A DNA stretch of 64,000 nucleotides from Harmonia axyridis (Eukaryota; Arthropoda; Insecta; Coleoptera; Coccinellidae), in assembly GCF_914767665.1 (NCBI RefSeq), contig NC_059507.1, positions 23,748,718 through 23,812,717 on the forward strand, given 5' to 3'. A model generated the notes under the pieces. That model did not search any database and was not told where the DNA came from. It saw only the letters and a program-made list of their open reading frames with translations. This document shows, piece by piece, positions 43,990 to 55,009 of the stretch. Numbering within the stretch: the first letter of the stretch is position 1; each line of letters opens with the position of its first letter. A program made the translations under genes and the position numbers.

Positions 43990-45030
43990 AGTGTAATCGA
44001 AAAAAGTTTTTCTCTATTTCAGTATCGTAATGTTTTCAGTTATATTTTTCGTTTTGTGGTTGTCTGCACTGAATTTCGATCCTATCAAATTTCAACACAT
44101 GTCAATTATCAATATAATATAATTTCGATATAGTGAAATGATATGCAACATTTTTCGCAATTTCTCTCAATTCTAATATAATCTCATAAAATCCCATTTT
44201 GAAGTGTTGAGTATAAAATTGAAGGAAAAAGTCTAAAAAACACTTCTGTTGTTGGAACCTTGTATATTAAATCATCCGGTTACATGTTTCGGCATATTCG
44301 CCATTATCAAACCAAAGATTCTGAAAAAGATTATACTCTTAGGTACAATATATGAAGTTGAGCGAAAAACTTAAAGAAAAGGTGAAAAAAGGTGGATAAC
44401 ATAATTCTACACCTTGTGACTTATACTTATTTTATCAATGTTTTACCATATGACTATGGAATCTTAAAATCGTAAGTTTCAGTGAGCAATTAACCAAACT
44501 GTAGAATTATGTTATCCACCTTTTTTCACCTTTTCTTTAAGTTTTTCGCTCAATTTCATATATTGTACCTAAGAGTATAATCTTTTTCAGAATCTTTGGT
44601 TTGATAATGGCGAATATGCCGAAACATGTAACCGGATGATTTAATATACAAGGTTCCAACAACAGAAGTGTTTTTTAGACTTTTTCCTTCAATTTTTTCT
44701 CTCAATTCTGGTGGTGTTAAATTGATTTGGTCAGACATAATTCACGAATTTAATGTGTATTTATCAATTACGTCAAAATTCGAAACGAACGATTCAAATT
44801 CAAATTCCGTAATCTGTCAATTTTCGTAACAGTCACACCAACTTCCAAGATACAATACAAAAGTCACTAGGATGTATAATCTGAATTTTTCATTGAATTT
44901 CGACAATATTTCACAAAACTTGACTGAAATAGAGAAAATATCGTCTAATACTCGTTACAGAAGGCAATTCCAACAATTTCGCATTCGTGTTTAAATAGGA
45001 GCCCATTCTGCAACTTGTTTTAGAATATAC
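43990..45030 (-). repeat. RepA copy 2, interrupted by a hairpin insertion
   Basis: Inverted relative to copy 1. It starts with TTTTTCTCTATTTCAGTATCG and continues with TTTTCAGTTATATTTTTC (the empty site of the 6781-7452 MITE), then after the insertion a start-codon-containing frame MSDQINLTPPELREK on the minus strand, and ends with GGAGCCCATTCTGCAACTTG. The insertion (44175-44695) is flanked by a 14-bp direct repeat. Confidence 0.7.
44161..44709. repeat. Young hairpin insertion with 14-bp flanking duplication
   Basis: TTTCTCTCAATTCT flanks the insertion on both sides (44161-44174 and 44696-44709); RepA copy 3 has this site unoccupied. The arms, 44217-44410 and 44501-44694, are inverse complements with only one mismatch seen over about 194 bp; the loop is 90 nt. 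The arms have no recognised family. A transcript of this locus would form a long double-stranded hairpin. Confidence 0.85.
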
Positions 45031-45169
45031 TATGATATAACATTTCTGAAATGAAAATGTTTAAAGCATTGATATCACGAGCTTTTGAGCGCTATTTGCG
45101 CCCTTGGAGAACTGTATTTACGTGAAGGGTTTTCCGATAAATGATTTCTGATATTAAAAACACGAACAA

Positions 45170-45480
45170 GTATCCATATTTAAAAAAATCATTGGATCTT
45201 TATTTCATTGTAAAGAGGAAGGTATGCCATGATGGAAATAGATATTAACCACATAACCGCCATGGCTACGGTTGCAGCAATTGATTTCTTTTCATAAAAT
45301 TTTCCATGATTAACTCTCACATTTATCGGCTGTCTGTCCTCGATAATAAGTTCTTAAAATGAAGGTGGAGCATTGACATATAGACTTTATCTTTCACGTG
45401 ACACCAAAGAAAAAAAGTCTGAAACTATTGAATCACAAATCTTGGTTGCCAATTGAAAACACCTCTTTGAGAAATAACAG
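45170..45480 (-). pseudogene. DD41D-like transposase C-terminal fragment
   Basis: The minus strand reads AATVAMAVMWLISISIMAYL, which aligns with AATVAIWLISFSIFNGIYL of the relic at 41800-42600, and upstream DNA also aligns. It lies between RepA copies 2 and 3. No intact frame remains. Confidence 0.5.
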
Positions 45481-45489
45481 TGTCTGAGA

Positions 45490-45980
45490 AATTCTTTTCT
45501 CTATTTCAGTATCATAATGAGTTCATTACAGTACTAAAAACAGTGCTGTAATGAACTCATTGCAGCATTGTTTTCAGTTATATTGTTCGTTTTGTTGTTG
45601 TCAACCCCTACTCCTGATCCTATCAAATTTCAACACACGTTAATTGTCAATATAATATGATTTGGATTTAGTGAATTAATTTGCAACATTATTTGCAATT
45701 TCTCTTAATTCTGGTGGTGTTAAATCGATTTCTTCAGATAATTCACGAATTCAATGCGTAAATATAAATTATTTTAAAATTCGAAACGTACGATTCAAAT
45801 TCAAATTCCGCAATCTGTCAATTTCCGTAACAGTCACACCAACTGCCGAGATACAATACAAAAGTCACTATGATGTATAATCTGAATGTTTTATTGAAAT
45901 CCGACAATATTTCACAAAACTTGACTGAAATAGAGAAAATGTCGTCTAATACTCATTGCAGAAGGCAATTCCAACACCCC
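45490..45980 (-). repeat. RepA copy 3
   Basis: Inverted relative to copy 1. It keeps the empty site for the pogo-like element: TTACAGTACTAAAAACAGT with a single TA where copy 1 has the 2.1-kb insertion. The minus strand carries SEEIDLTPPELREIANNVAN and then, after an interruption, TKSKS. It stops abruptly at about 45980, next to a pogo-like relic. Confidence 0.7.
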
Positions 45981-45984
45981 AGCA

Positions 45985-46170
45985 TACTCGTCATGTGCCC
46001 ATTTTTCACATGAACATCATTGTAGCCAGAGCTCAATCAAAGTTCAGTGCAATATATACTTGCAGAATCGTCTTCTTTTTCGTCTGCAGAAAAATGTTCA
46101 TTATCTGCATCTGACTCTTATTCTGCAAGAATCTTTCTCCTTACGTCTTTTGTGGCATCTGTGAAAAAAA
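45985..46170 (-). pseudogene. pogo/Tigger-like transposase C-terminal relic
   Basis: Minus-strand frames read SDADNEHFSADEKEDDSA and IYCTEL, and after a frameshift CEKWAHDEYAG. This resembles the acidic stretch and the C-x2-C / W-A-H-x2-C-A-G module at 9122-9395, with one cysteine changed to tyrosine. It directly adjoins RepA copy 3. Confidence 0.45.
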
Positions 46171-47775
46171 AAATTATTTTGATTCAAGGTCAAACTCAAA
46201 CCCATGTCATTTTACTTCAATACTTGCGATTCGAATGCAATTTTCGACAAAAAAAGCACTTATTTATCAGATCTAAATCATGCAATCCTGAATCCATCAG
46301 TCACATAATACGTTACAAAAATTTCGACTCACCTCTTCATTGCATTAAGAATTTACAGCAGATCTAAGTACTTTGCTTCAAAAAGTTTTCGATGTTGAAA
46401 ATACGATAATCGGACGTGTATCGCTTACAATTTACGAATCCGTACAGAATGTTAACTGAAACACCTAAGACATATTCTACAACATAATATTCGTCTTTGA
46501 GAGCTTTCACATGCGTATTCGTGGAAATACAAGGGATGTGTCCTTTTACCCCATTATGACAATACCCCTATATATTTTATTTGTATAGTGTGGTTGTTTC
46601 ATGAAAAAGGAATCAGATATGTATCTTCTCTTTATTATCGATATTTATCATTTACTCTTTCGCACTAAGTATTTTTGAAAAGTGTAAATTTACAAATTTA
46701 ATTCAATGTGTAAGGTTCTATTCCACATACCTAGTACTGTAAAGAAACTGAACTCCACGAATACATTATTGGAAATAAAAAGCGAAAATAACTAAACGAA
46801 TTATTCCGCAGACACAATCTCACAAACAAAGCCCGATCAGCTGTTAGACACAAAGCAACAACTCACGAGAAGAAATAACCCATAGAAAATCTGACCCTTG
46901 GCCTGCCAGATCCATTCAACGATAACCCAAAAAGGGTCGCCTGTCCCCGAAAAGAACGACAAAACCATAGGTCAACTCATGTAGAAAACGTGAAAGAGTT
47001 CATACAAAACTCAAACCTTTCATCTCCTAAAAAACGTCCGATGTGGATTTTAATTTTTTGCACAATCTGTCGTTCGAGATTAGAGGAATTCGTGAAAGAG
47101 ATTCTTTTGGCACTTCTGGAATGATCCAGATATAATCTGGGCATTACGATGAACACAGACCGGCAGGTCTTTTATGTTTCTTGATACGCTTATCACTTTG
47201 AGTTTTCAGGGATGCTTCTTTGGAGCTTTTGAGGTGGGTGGTTGGGATTCGGTGTGTTTTTAAGGTGGTACGACTGGAATCAGGGTGGACAATGGGGGTA
47301 CCAGATCCTAAAATGATATCGTGTTTCGGTGGACCGAATAAAGGACTCCGTTTTCGATGAAGAAAACGACAGTGTGATTTTTTTCTTTGGGTATTTTTAT
47401 AGAGTTAGTTCAACATTATGTCCATACTTTCATTGTTAAATTATAACCCTAAAATGAGAAATTTCAAACTCTTCGTTACAGATTTCATTAACTATTTTCA
47501 AACCCTTATTTCACAACCAAGTAGGTAGTAGATTTTTGCTTTTTTGGATTTATACATTTATAATTGTATAAACTGAAAAAATCATTGTATTAAAGAAGGG
47601 CTATCATCAACTTGATGTACCTTATCGTCCTTATCATCAATATAATGAAAATTCTTTCCTTATTGATAATATGAATTCCTGTTCATCAATATCACTTTTT
47701 CGAAATTGATGCTCAGTCTTCATTGTCTCGATGAAACATTCATTGGATAGAAAAACTCTTTTCAATCGTTGTATA
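46171..47775. other. No gene seen; unique stretch at 46800-47370
   Basis: 46800-47370 is less AT-rich and matches no repeat. It contains CAGATCCATTCAACGATAAC, GGTCTTTTATGTTTCTTG and GGTGGACCGAATAAAGGA. No ORF of note. The last 180 bp contain several TCATCAAT motifs that recur beyond the adjacent retroposon. Confidence 0.35.
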
Positions 47776-48130
47776 AATAATAATAATAATAATATTTCTT
47801 TATTTCTAATGAATTGTAGTTACATAACATAAGCTATACAAATTAAGTGAAATGACGTCACAATTTAAGTTTTACATTGCTCTTTCAAAATATTCCTGGA
47901 GACTATAAGGTTCTAATTGAATGAGTAGATTTTTCACTTTGATTTGGAATTTTTTATATTGTGAAATGCTTTTTATCTCGTTTGGTAGTTTATTAAAAGC
48001 TCTTATACTCATGTAGGTTTGACTTTTTTCAGTTAATGTTAATCTATGTGTTGGGAAAGTTATGTCTAAAGTTCTTGTATTATATGAATTTATATTTTCG
48101 CTTGTGAATTTCCCCTATTTTTATGTAAAA
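47776..48130 (-). pseudogene. Non-LTR reverse transcriptase C-terminal relic with tail
   Basis: The minus strand reads SIRAFNKLPNEIKSISQYKK, then FQIKVKNLLIQLEPYSLQEY, the usual end of CR1/Jockey-like reverse transcriptases. After the stop come a short 3' UTR, AATAAAG and a TTA-repeat tail at 47776-47793. The remainder of the ORF is missing. Confidence 0.7.
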
Positions 48131-48202
48131 ACATTAAACATTCGAACAAGTAAAGACCATACACTGTTAGAATATTTTTTGATCTAAATCTTCCTTCTAA
48201 AG

Positions 48203-48580
48203 TCATACATTAACTGCTTCGGCCAATTTTGATAAACAAAACAGTAATACATTATTTTTGATACAAAGTACAATGGATCGAATAATAAACCGAACATTGT
48301 AATAATGAACCGAACATTGTAATAATGAACATTTCATTGGTTCAATGGAAGTTGTTCCTTGATACAATGAAAAATTCATGAATATGATGAACAACTTTCC
48401 ATTAATCTATTATTTTTTGACGTTTCGGTTCATCAGTTGAAAAATGATGATCGAAATCATCAATACAATGAACATCAAAACATGAATATCATTGAATTCA
48501 TGTACTCTTTTGGTCCAGTGTAGCATTACGTGATACATTTACTGCTTCGGACAATTTCAATAAACAATAAAACATTACAA
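48203..48580. repeat. Direct repeat pair, 330 bp apart
   Basis: CATTAACTGCTTCGGCCAAT at 48206 and CATTTACTGCTTCGGACAAT at 48533 start blocks of about 48 bp that align well (both continue into AATAAACAA and ACATTA). A further direct repeat, AATAATGAACCGAACATTGT, occurs twice at 48283-48320. The middle is rich in ATGAAC and TCATCAAT motifs. Confidence 0.6.
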
Positions 48581-48789
48581 AGGGCAATAAAAATATTTTT
48601 TTTTTGGTGCCTGGGATTTTTGATCTGATTTTAACTATATTTGGGACGCTGAATCTATACGTGCAATCCTTTTTCTCTATCAGCTCTACTTTTTTAGATA
48701 CATCAACTATTTACCAATGTGGGTTTCATTCAGTATATTCATTTATGAGAGTTATGAAATTATTATATATTCATTAATATAATAATAAT
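48581..48789. other. No gene seen; possible TAA tail at 48778
   Basis: AT-rich. ATAATAATAATAATAAC at about 48778 resembles the TAA tails of non-LTR elements but no polyadenylation signal or coding sequence is attached. Confidence 0.3.
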
Positions 48790-48794
48790 AATAA

Positions 48795-49320
48795 CAATTA
48801 TAATAAATATTGCTCAATACCACTCGCTCACTAAACGAAACTGACCATAGCTTTGGTCTTGCAGAAGATAAAGTATCACGAACTTCAATAGACGATTTGT
48901 GTAAACTTAAAAATGTTAAACTTTTTTCTTGTTCAGCAAAGTTGTTACACGAAATATCCGTCTTTCTTGGACGAAACACACCACTGGGTTAGAAATTATT
49001 GGCCTCAAAGAAAGAACAGTGTAGTTGGAGCAAAATGTTATAACGACGATTTGGTTGAAAGATAAAAAATTACACTTCCTCCGTTATATATAAAGTTGGG
49101 CTTAATGAAGAAATTTGTAAAGGCTCTTGATAAAAATGGGTCATGTAATGCATATATAGGGTTAAAAATGAATCGGTTGAGAACAGAAAAACTCAAAACA
49201 GGGATATTTGACGATTTCATAAAGTCAATGAATCAAGTTGAACGAGGACCAAGGACATCAATTGTTGCAATTGTAGAAAATTTTCTAGACAAACATAAAG
49301 CTCAAAGGGTTACTATTTAT
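48795..49320 (+). pseudogene. Relic of a multicopy arthropod protein, likely transposon-associated
   Basis: Plus-strand frames read KVSRTSIDDLCKLKNVKL, then WPQRKNSVVGAKCYNDD, LPPLYIKLGLMKKFVKALDK, NGSCNAYIGLKM, KTGIFDDFI and ENFLDKHKA. I recall this motif order (P-P-L-x-I-K-L-G-L-M-K-x-F-V-K-A followed by F-L-x-x-H-K-A) from a protein type that is present in many copies in insect genomes; I cannot name its function. Frameshifts and missing segments indicate a pseudogene. Confidence 0.4.
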
Positions 49321-49369
49321 GTATTGAGAATACAAAAAACAAACAAGCGATTTTAATAAAAACTATTTT

Positions 49370-50327
49370 TAATGCTTTTTAAAATAATCGCCTTTAGGAT
49401 CTATACACTTTTGCATGCGATTGAACTATAATTCGAAACATTTTTTCCAATCAGAAGATGGTAGTTCTGAAACAGGCGTTTTGAGAGCCTCAACCTCAAC
49501 CAGTTTATTTTTAATTTCTGGGAAGAAAAACAAGTCATTCGGTGTCAAGTCGGGGCTGCAAGGCGGATAACCCATTAATTTGATTTTTTTGTGTCCAAAT
49601 ACTCATTCGTTGCATTTGATGTGTGTGAGCTCTCACTGTCATGTTGCAAGATGATTCGTCGTTTTGGGTTTGTTTCTCTCAATTTACCGAAAACTTCAGG
49701 CAAACAAACGGTTTCATACCACTCTGAATTAACGGTCTTTTGATTTTCAAGAGTCACAATTGCCACAGGACCAGTTTTCGTGAAGAAAGACGCCACCATT
49801 TGCTTCAAGAAAGAACAACTTGGCTTTGCTTCACAATGAAACACCCAAACTGCCGTCTTGGTTCATGCATAAACCCACGACTCGTCAACTGTAAAGATAT
49901 TGTATACCGCTTTGGATGCACCACAGTCGTATATCGAAATCATTTTACGGTACCAATCGACACGAGCAATTATTTGAGCATCATTCAGCAAATGTGGAAT
50001 CCATCTTGCAAAGAGCTGCCTAACGCATAAATGTTCGTGCAAAATCTTATGTATGCTAGTAATACTAATGCTTGAACATCTCTCAATTTCCTGATATGTT
50101 ACATGACGATCTTCTCCAATTAGTTTTCGTACAGCATCAATATTTTCCGGCACAACGACGTATTTTGGACTACCTTCTTTTACTTCGTCCGTGAGGGAAC
50201 TACGTCCAAGTTTGAATTCAGTGTACAAGCGATATACAGTGGCTATAAATGGTGCTTCATCACCAAAAGTTGAATTCAATAGATAGAAGCATTTTTTTTA
50301 AATTGGACCACGTCGAAAGTCATTTTC
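49370..50327 (-). pseudogene. mariner (DD34D) transposase, nearly complete but broken
   Basis: The minus strand reads MTFDVVQFKKNASI at the start, SSLTDEVKEGSPKYVV, then IFTVDESWVYA (first aspartate), and after an in-frame stop CEAKPSCSFLKQMVASFFTK, QHDSESSHTSNATNEYL (second aspartate), then after one frameshift YPPCSPDLTPNDLFFFPEI (third), ending WKKCFEL and MQKCIDPKGDYFKK. Spacing from second to third aspartate is 34 once the frameshift is allowed for. It is the least damaged mariner here, with a few lesions only. TIRs were not identified. Confidence 0.85.
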
Positions 50328-50517
50328 ATAGCTCGAAAATATTCACGAGAAAAATCTCTATTTTGACGGAGATGAAATTTTCAAATTACCCTAAACAACG
50401 AAAATTGTACTCGTACGTCAAAACGTTATGAGTACTTTAACGAAAAAAATGTCAAATTTTACGATGTCAATATCACATTTCACCTGGCAATATCAGTATC
50501 GAAATTTGCCTATCCTG
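50328..50517. other. Transposon flank
   Basis: Mariner flank and then a solitary end of the family at 40094-41464 (CGAAATTTGCCTATCCTGTA), into which the MITE at 50520 is inserted. Confidence 0.45.
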
Positions 50518-50519
50518 TA

Positions 50520-51358
50520 CCGGGTTTTTCACCATAATTTGACCCCCCCTTTAACTTTGTTACTAAAAGAGGTACAAAAAAATGTTTTCTACAAAAGTTT
50601 CACGAAATCGGGTAGTGTTTTATAAAATGATTTCACAAAGCGAAACATACTGATTGCAACTTCATTTTTCCAAATGGAACAACCTGTATATTTTTCTATA
50701 TTCGACTAGATCTTTTTCCCCTGATTTCGAATATATAACATATGTTTGGCCTACCTCCTTATTCCAAGTATTTCTCGTTGGCAACCATTTATGAAATACG
50801 TTTGTCATTGAATGAAACTATTCATCGAATATGCACTACACAGAAGCAGAAAAATTTTAAATATTTTCACTTTATGTGAAAAACAATAAAAATAAGGAAG
50901 CTACAAGGAGAGAATATAATACGGAGTTGCATCCAAATCATCCAATTCCAATTTATAGTGAAAAACGTATGTCATATCGTTGCCAACGAGGTAACTCAAA
51001 AAAGGGCATTTTGAGTTATCGCAGCCTACCACTTGAAAACTGATTACTGAGCATGCCAGATGGTTCTTAAAATTTGAAACTCTGTGGTACTCAGAATATG
51101 AGAGATAGACCAAACATATGTTGTATATTCGAAGTCAGGGGAAAAAGAGCTAGTGAAATATAGAAAAATATACAGGGTGTTCCATTTGAAAAAATGAAGT
51201 TGCAATCAATATGTTGCCCACTCTGTATATATTTCGTTTTTTTGAGATCATTTTGAAAAGCACTAGTCGATTTCTTGAAAATTTTCTAGAAAATATTTTT
51301 TTGTACCTCTTTTAGTAACAAAGTTAAAGGGGGGGTCAAATTATGGTGAAAAACCCGG
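50520..51358. mobile_element. Long-TIR MITE family C, copy 2
   Basis: CCGGGTTTTTCACCATAATT and its inverse at the ends, TA on both sides (50518-50519, 51359-51360). The arms match copy 1 at 20537-21229 block by block. An internal stretch at about 50790-50930 is not in copy 1 and makes this copy about 146 bp longer. Confidence 0.85.
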
Positions 51359-51439
51359 TACATTGGTCGTAGTTATATATTTCGTTTCATTCCAATATCA
51401 ATCAAGTTTTCGCTCCAATCTTTTTATTCAACAAACCCA

Positions 51440-51720
51440 CCAAAATCAGCAAGGGGCTGATGGCCGTAGGGGGTGGTGGTGAGCAGTTTTAAAATAAAAT
51501 CGGTGTCAACGGTACCAGGAACGTCGAGTGACCGCGGCATGGTAAGTCACGCAACTAGCCAAGGGTCACACGATATGATAGACTGGAAGTCGCTGGCTCG
51601 ACGATTAAGAGGACAGGCACGTCGTGGTACTGCAACCCTCGTAGGCCCATGGCCACCACCCCGACACGCGAATGTCCACAGGTCATAGCACGCGTTTGTA
51701 TCGATAAAACTTTGACGGAA
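51440..51720. other. GC- and CpG-rich island
   Basis: A distinct GC-rich block (GGGGCTGATGGCCGTAGG, GAACGTCGAGTGACCGCGG, GCTCGACGATTAAGAGGAC, GGCACGTCGTGGTACTGC). It has open frames on both strands (71 codons at 51473-51688 plus, 115 at 51547-51894 minus) typical of GC-rich DNA, with no recognised domain. It could be conserved non-coding DNA or a lost exon. Confidence 0.3.
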
Positions 51721-51894
51721 ACCCGCATTTTTTCGAATTTGATAGCCGGCTGTTGAAACGCTCCAAGAAGTTTCGATTAAATTGGATAATTTTAGGGGTT
51801 TAAACGAATTGTTTGATGATGGGGTTGTTGGGGATGATAGCCCCTGAGTTTTTACGCTTTTAAGATATTTCAAATAGAAAAGTTCATCGGACAT
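51721..51894. other. Transition to transposon relic
   Basis: Mixed sequence, no motif recognised. Part of the minus-strand ORF at 51547-51894. Confidence 0.3.
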
Positions 51895-52700
51895 AAATCC
51901 ACGCTGTTGGGTGGACAGTTGATTATCACAAGACTCGTCAAATTAGTACCGAATTAGGAAATTCGCAGAGCAAAGTTTGCAAGTCTTTGAAGAAAGAAAA
52001 ATTCCACCCATACTACTATCAAAAGTTTCAAGAACTGTTGCCACAAGATCTGCCACATCAATTACAATTTTTTCACTGGGTTATTCGTCACCTACGAACT
52101 ATTTTTCGTATTCTATTCAGCGACGAGGCTATGTTTACTAAAAATGGAATTTTCAATATCCACAATTCCCACGAATAGGCAAGAGACAACCCGCATTTGA
52201 AGAAAAGTCATAATACACAACACAGATTTTCGGCCAATATTTGGCTTGGAAAATCTAGTTGGCCCTCCCTCACCTTTTCGCGGAAACTTTTGGAACTTTT
52301 TGGAAAATATTTTATTAAATCTATTGGAAAATGTACATATCCGCTCTATGTTCTTTCAGCATGATGGAGCATAACCTCACTTTGCATTGAATGTGGAAAA
52401 TCACCAGGATGCAAATTATCCGAACAGATGGATTGGTCGTGGAGACCCTATTGGTTGGCCACCAAGATCGCCTGATTTGAACCCTTCAGATTATTTTGTG
52501 TGAGGACATCTGAAAACAACAGTTTTTAAGGTTGAAATTAGAAGTAAAGAACACCTAGTTGAAAGAATTTTCGAGAAATGTAATATCTTAAAGCAGAATC
52601 AATCCTTCATCAAAAGGTCAATTGGAAATTTTATAAAAAGGTGGCGGATATGTGTTCAAAAAGAGGAAATCATTTCGCACATTCCATGTAAATTTTGTGT
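51895..52700 (+). pseudogene. DD41D-type transposase relic
   Basis: Plus-strand frames read VCKSLKKEKFHPYYYQKFQE, ILFSDEAMFTKNGIFN (first aspartate), FFQHDGA with a stop then PHFALNVEN (second), RWIGRGDPIGWPPRSPDLNP and SDYFVWGHLKTT (third). Spacing from second to third aspartate is 41. The C-terminus continues to about 52690. The N-terminal DNA-binding part is decayed. Confidence 0.75.
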
Positions 52701-53029
52701 TGATCCTTAGTTTTGCTTTCATAATATGTTTCGAATGTTTATTCTGTATTAGTTTTTTTATATTTTTTGGTTTACGTAGGTACGTATTAAAATATTTTCT
52801 GGATTAGATGATTTTATACATCAGAATATGAGTGATTAATAATAAATTTCGTATTTGGAAAAACTACTTTAGAATTCAGGAAGAGCTTTGTATCATTGAA
52901 CGATACAGCTTTACTATCTAGTTCAGAATATTCTCACTGCCTTGGAGCGAAATAACGATATTGTTCATCTTTGAAAAAAATTTTCTAGGAAAACTGGACG
53001 TGTGCCAAAAAAAATAAAAACGCTCCAGT
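52701..53029. other. No gene seen
   Basis: AT-rich flank. Confidence 0.45.
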
Positions 53030-53034
53030 AATGT

Positions 53035-53160
53035 TAACTCATGGTAGAATCCTAAGCAGTTGACGAATTTTTGAAAACGGAATGTACAGGGTGTTTTTTC
53101 AACCTGCAAATTTAATCTGAACTTATCATAATTCCCACCCTGTATTTTTGAAAAAGTCAA
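53035..53160. repeat. Short TACAGGGTG repeat, copy 1 (pair of 63185-63315)
   Basis: Shares with 63185-63315 the order TGAAAACGGAATGTACAGGG, TGTTTTTTCAACCTGCAAAT, TTAATCTGAACTTAT and CCCACCCTGTATTTTTGA. Both copies have TACAGGGTG and CACCCTGTA-type ends about 57 bp apart, so it looks like a very small MITE with a common flank. Confidence 0.7.
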
Positions 53161-55000
53161 TTTAGTCAATTAAAATAACTACCAAAACTATCTAACTATA
53201 CTAAACAGTATAGAAATTTGCGGTGAAAAATAATTGTATTCATTATCAAAAGAGCAATGTTACCAATTTCATGAAGAATCGTTTTATTTTTTCATTTCGC
53301 TAATAGGTTTCATTTTCCGAGACTAAACGACCGACGAAATCATTCTTTTGTTTTGATATTCTTCACCTTCCTAAACTTTTCAAAATTTCTGAAATGAAAT
53401 TTTTTTTTGGAATCAAATAAGTAGTCGGAAATGTCTCTAGCATCTCAATTAGAATGCTCGAAGAATTTTTCATATTAAAAAGATTTTAATGTACCTATAC
53501 TCTTGAGTAGAATGACCTAAAATCATGTGATCAGAGAAGTGTGATGTGATGATAAAATTATTCTGAATAAAATGTTTTAAACTCAACACAAATAATTTTT
53601 AATATTTGATTCGAAATTCGAGTTAAATTATTCCAGATTCGAATAATCGATCCTCCCTCAAAAATATTTACTGTCGACTTTATTTTAGAAATAAAGAACC
53701 AGTTAACAAAACCGTCAATGCTTTTTGGATTCAGCATACCCAAATCTAAAATAAATATGTAAATCCCATAACAGAACTTTTTTCTCGAACGGAATTTTAT
53801 AATTGAAAAGCATGAACCAAAACACAGAAATCAAATTAACCTTAGATCATAAAAAGTCTTCTGAAGGTCTGATTTGGTACCCTTACTATAAAATACTACA
53901 AGGGATGATATTTTGCGTAACGCGCACTACCGTGAACTAACCCCTACATAAATCTGATTCGGTAATAATAGTTCAACTACCTTCCACATGAGGGAACTAC
54001 TAGTCGGAACGGGGCACCCTGAAACTGTGTAGCATATGCAGCCATAAAAACATGAAGCTACTTCCTTACAATGGATAATTTAGAATAAGTACACGTTTGT
54101 ATGGGTTATTAGGTGACATGCATAGGTCGAGTTTGAATTTATGAAATGGATTTGAATTTTACTGTTGAGATCACATAATACAATTGGTATTATCAATTAT
54201 TGTTAGCAATTATCAAAGATCTCTATTAAATGATCGTTATTTTGATGCTATAACAGACTGCGTATCAAATTAGGCTGATTGAAACTGAAGAAATTCATGA
54301 TCACAGCTCAATTGCAAAAAAATCGCAATATCATATCTGAACAAAATCACAACAGATTGAAATAATAATGAAGAAAAATATTTGTTGATGTGAAACAGGA
54401 TGAATTCTCCAGTAAAATGGACTCAATACTCAAAACCGAATGAGTATTGTGCACTGTGCAGGTAGAATTCCTCCTGGTTACCAGCTTACAAAAATACGTC
54501 AATTTGTATTGTGTGTTGCGGACAAATATTGACCACTACTGAATGGTGGAAGTACTGGTGGTACCTTGGAATTTATTAAATTCATTATTTCTCGTGATAA
54601 ACGTTTCGATAGGTTTGAGGGTAAATAAGCGAGAGTAATTCATAATTGATATATTATGAATTATTGAATGCGTTTTTCTCCAGTTTGTCAAATTAGTTGG
54701 TCAAGACTTCGAGGGAGTTAATTGGTTTTTCCTTTCTTTTTTCAATTCAAGCTTGCTCCAATATATTGAAACAATTCTTTAAATATTCACATATCTTTCG
54801 ACCAAGGAAAAAACAGGAATTGATCATTCTACAAACCCTCTAAGTGAAATTCTCCAATTATTATTGCCTCAAATGTCCTCTATACTCACAATAAAGTGGT
54901 CACCAGTAGGTTTTATTTTGCGTTTTTTATTTTAGGTAAAATATTGAATGAGTAATCTGTTTTGAATTATGCAGTGGAGATAGAGTTTCGTGAGACGGAG
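53161..55000. other. No gene seen
   Basis: AT-rich except for 53930-54060, which is unique and less AT-rich (CTACCGTGAACTAACCCC, GTCGGAACGGGGCACCCTG). No ORF above 62 codons and no recognised repeat. Confidence 0.45.
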
Positions 55001-55009
55001 TTCAGAAAA

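Noticed and set aside
48778..48795. Another non-LTR 3' tail
   Set aside because: TAA repeats without a polyadenylation signal or adjacent retrotransposon sequence; may be a simple microsatellite.
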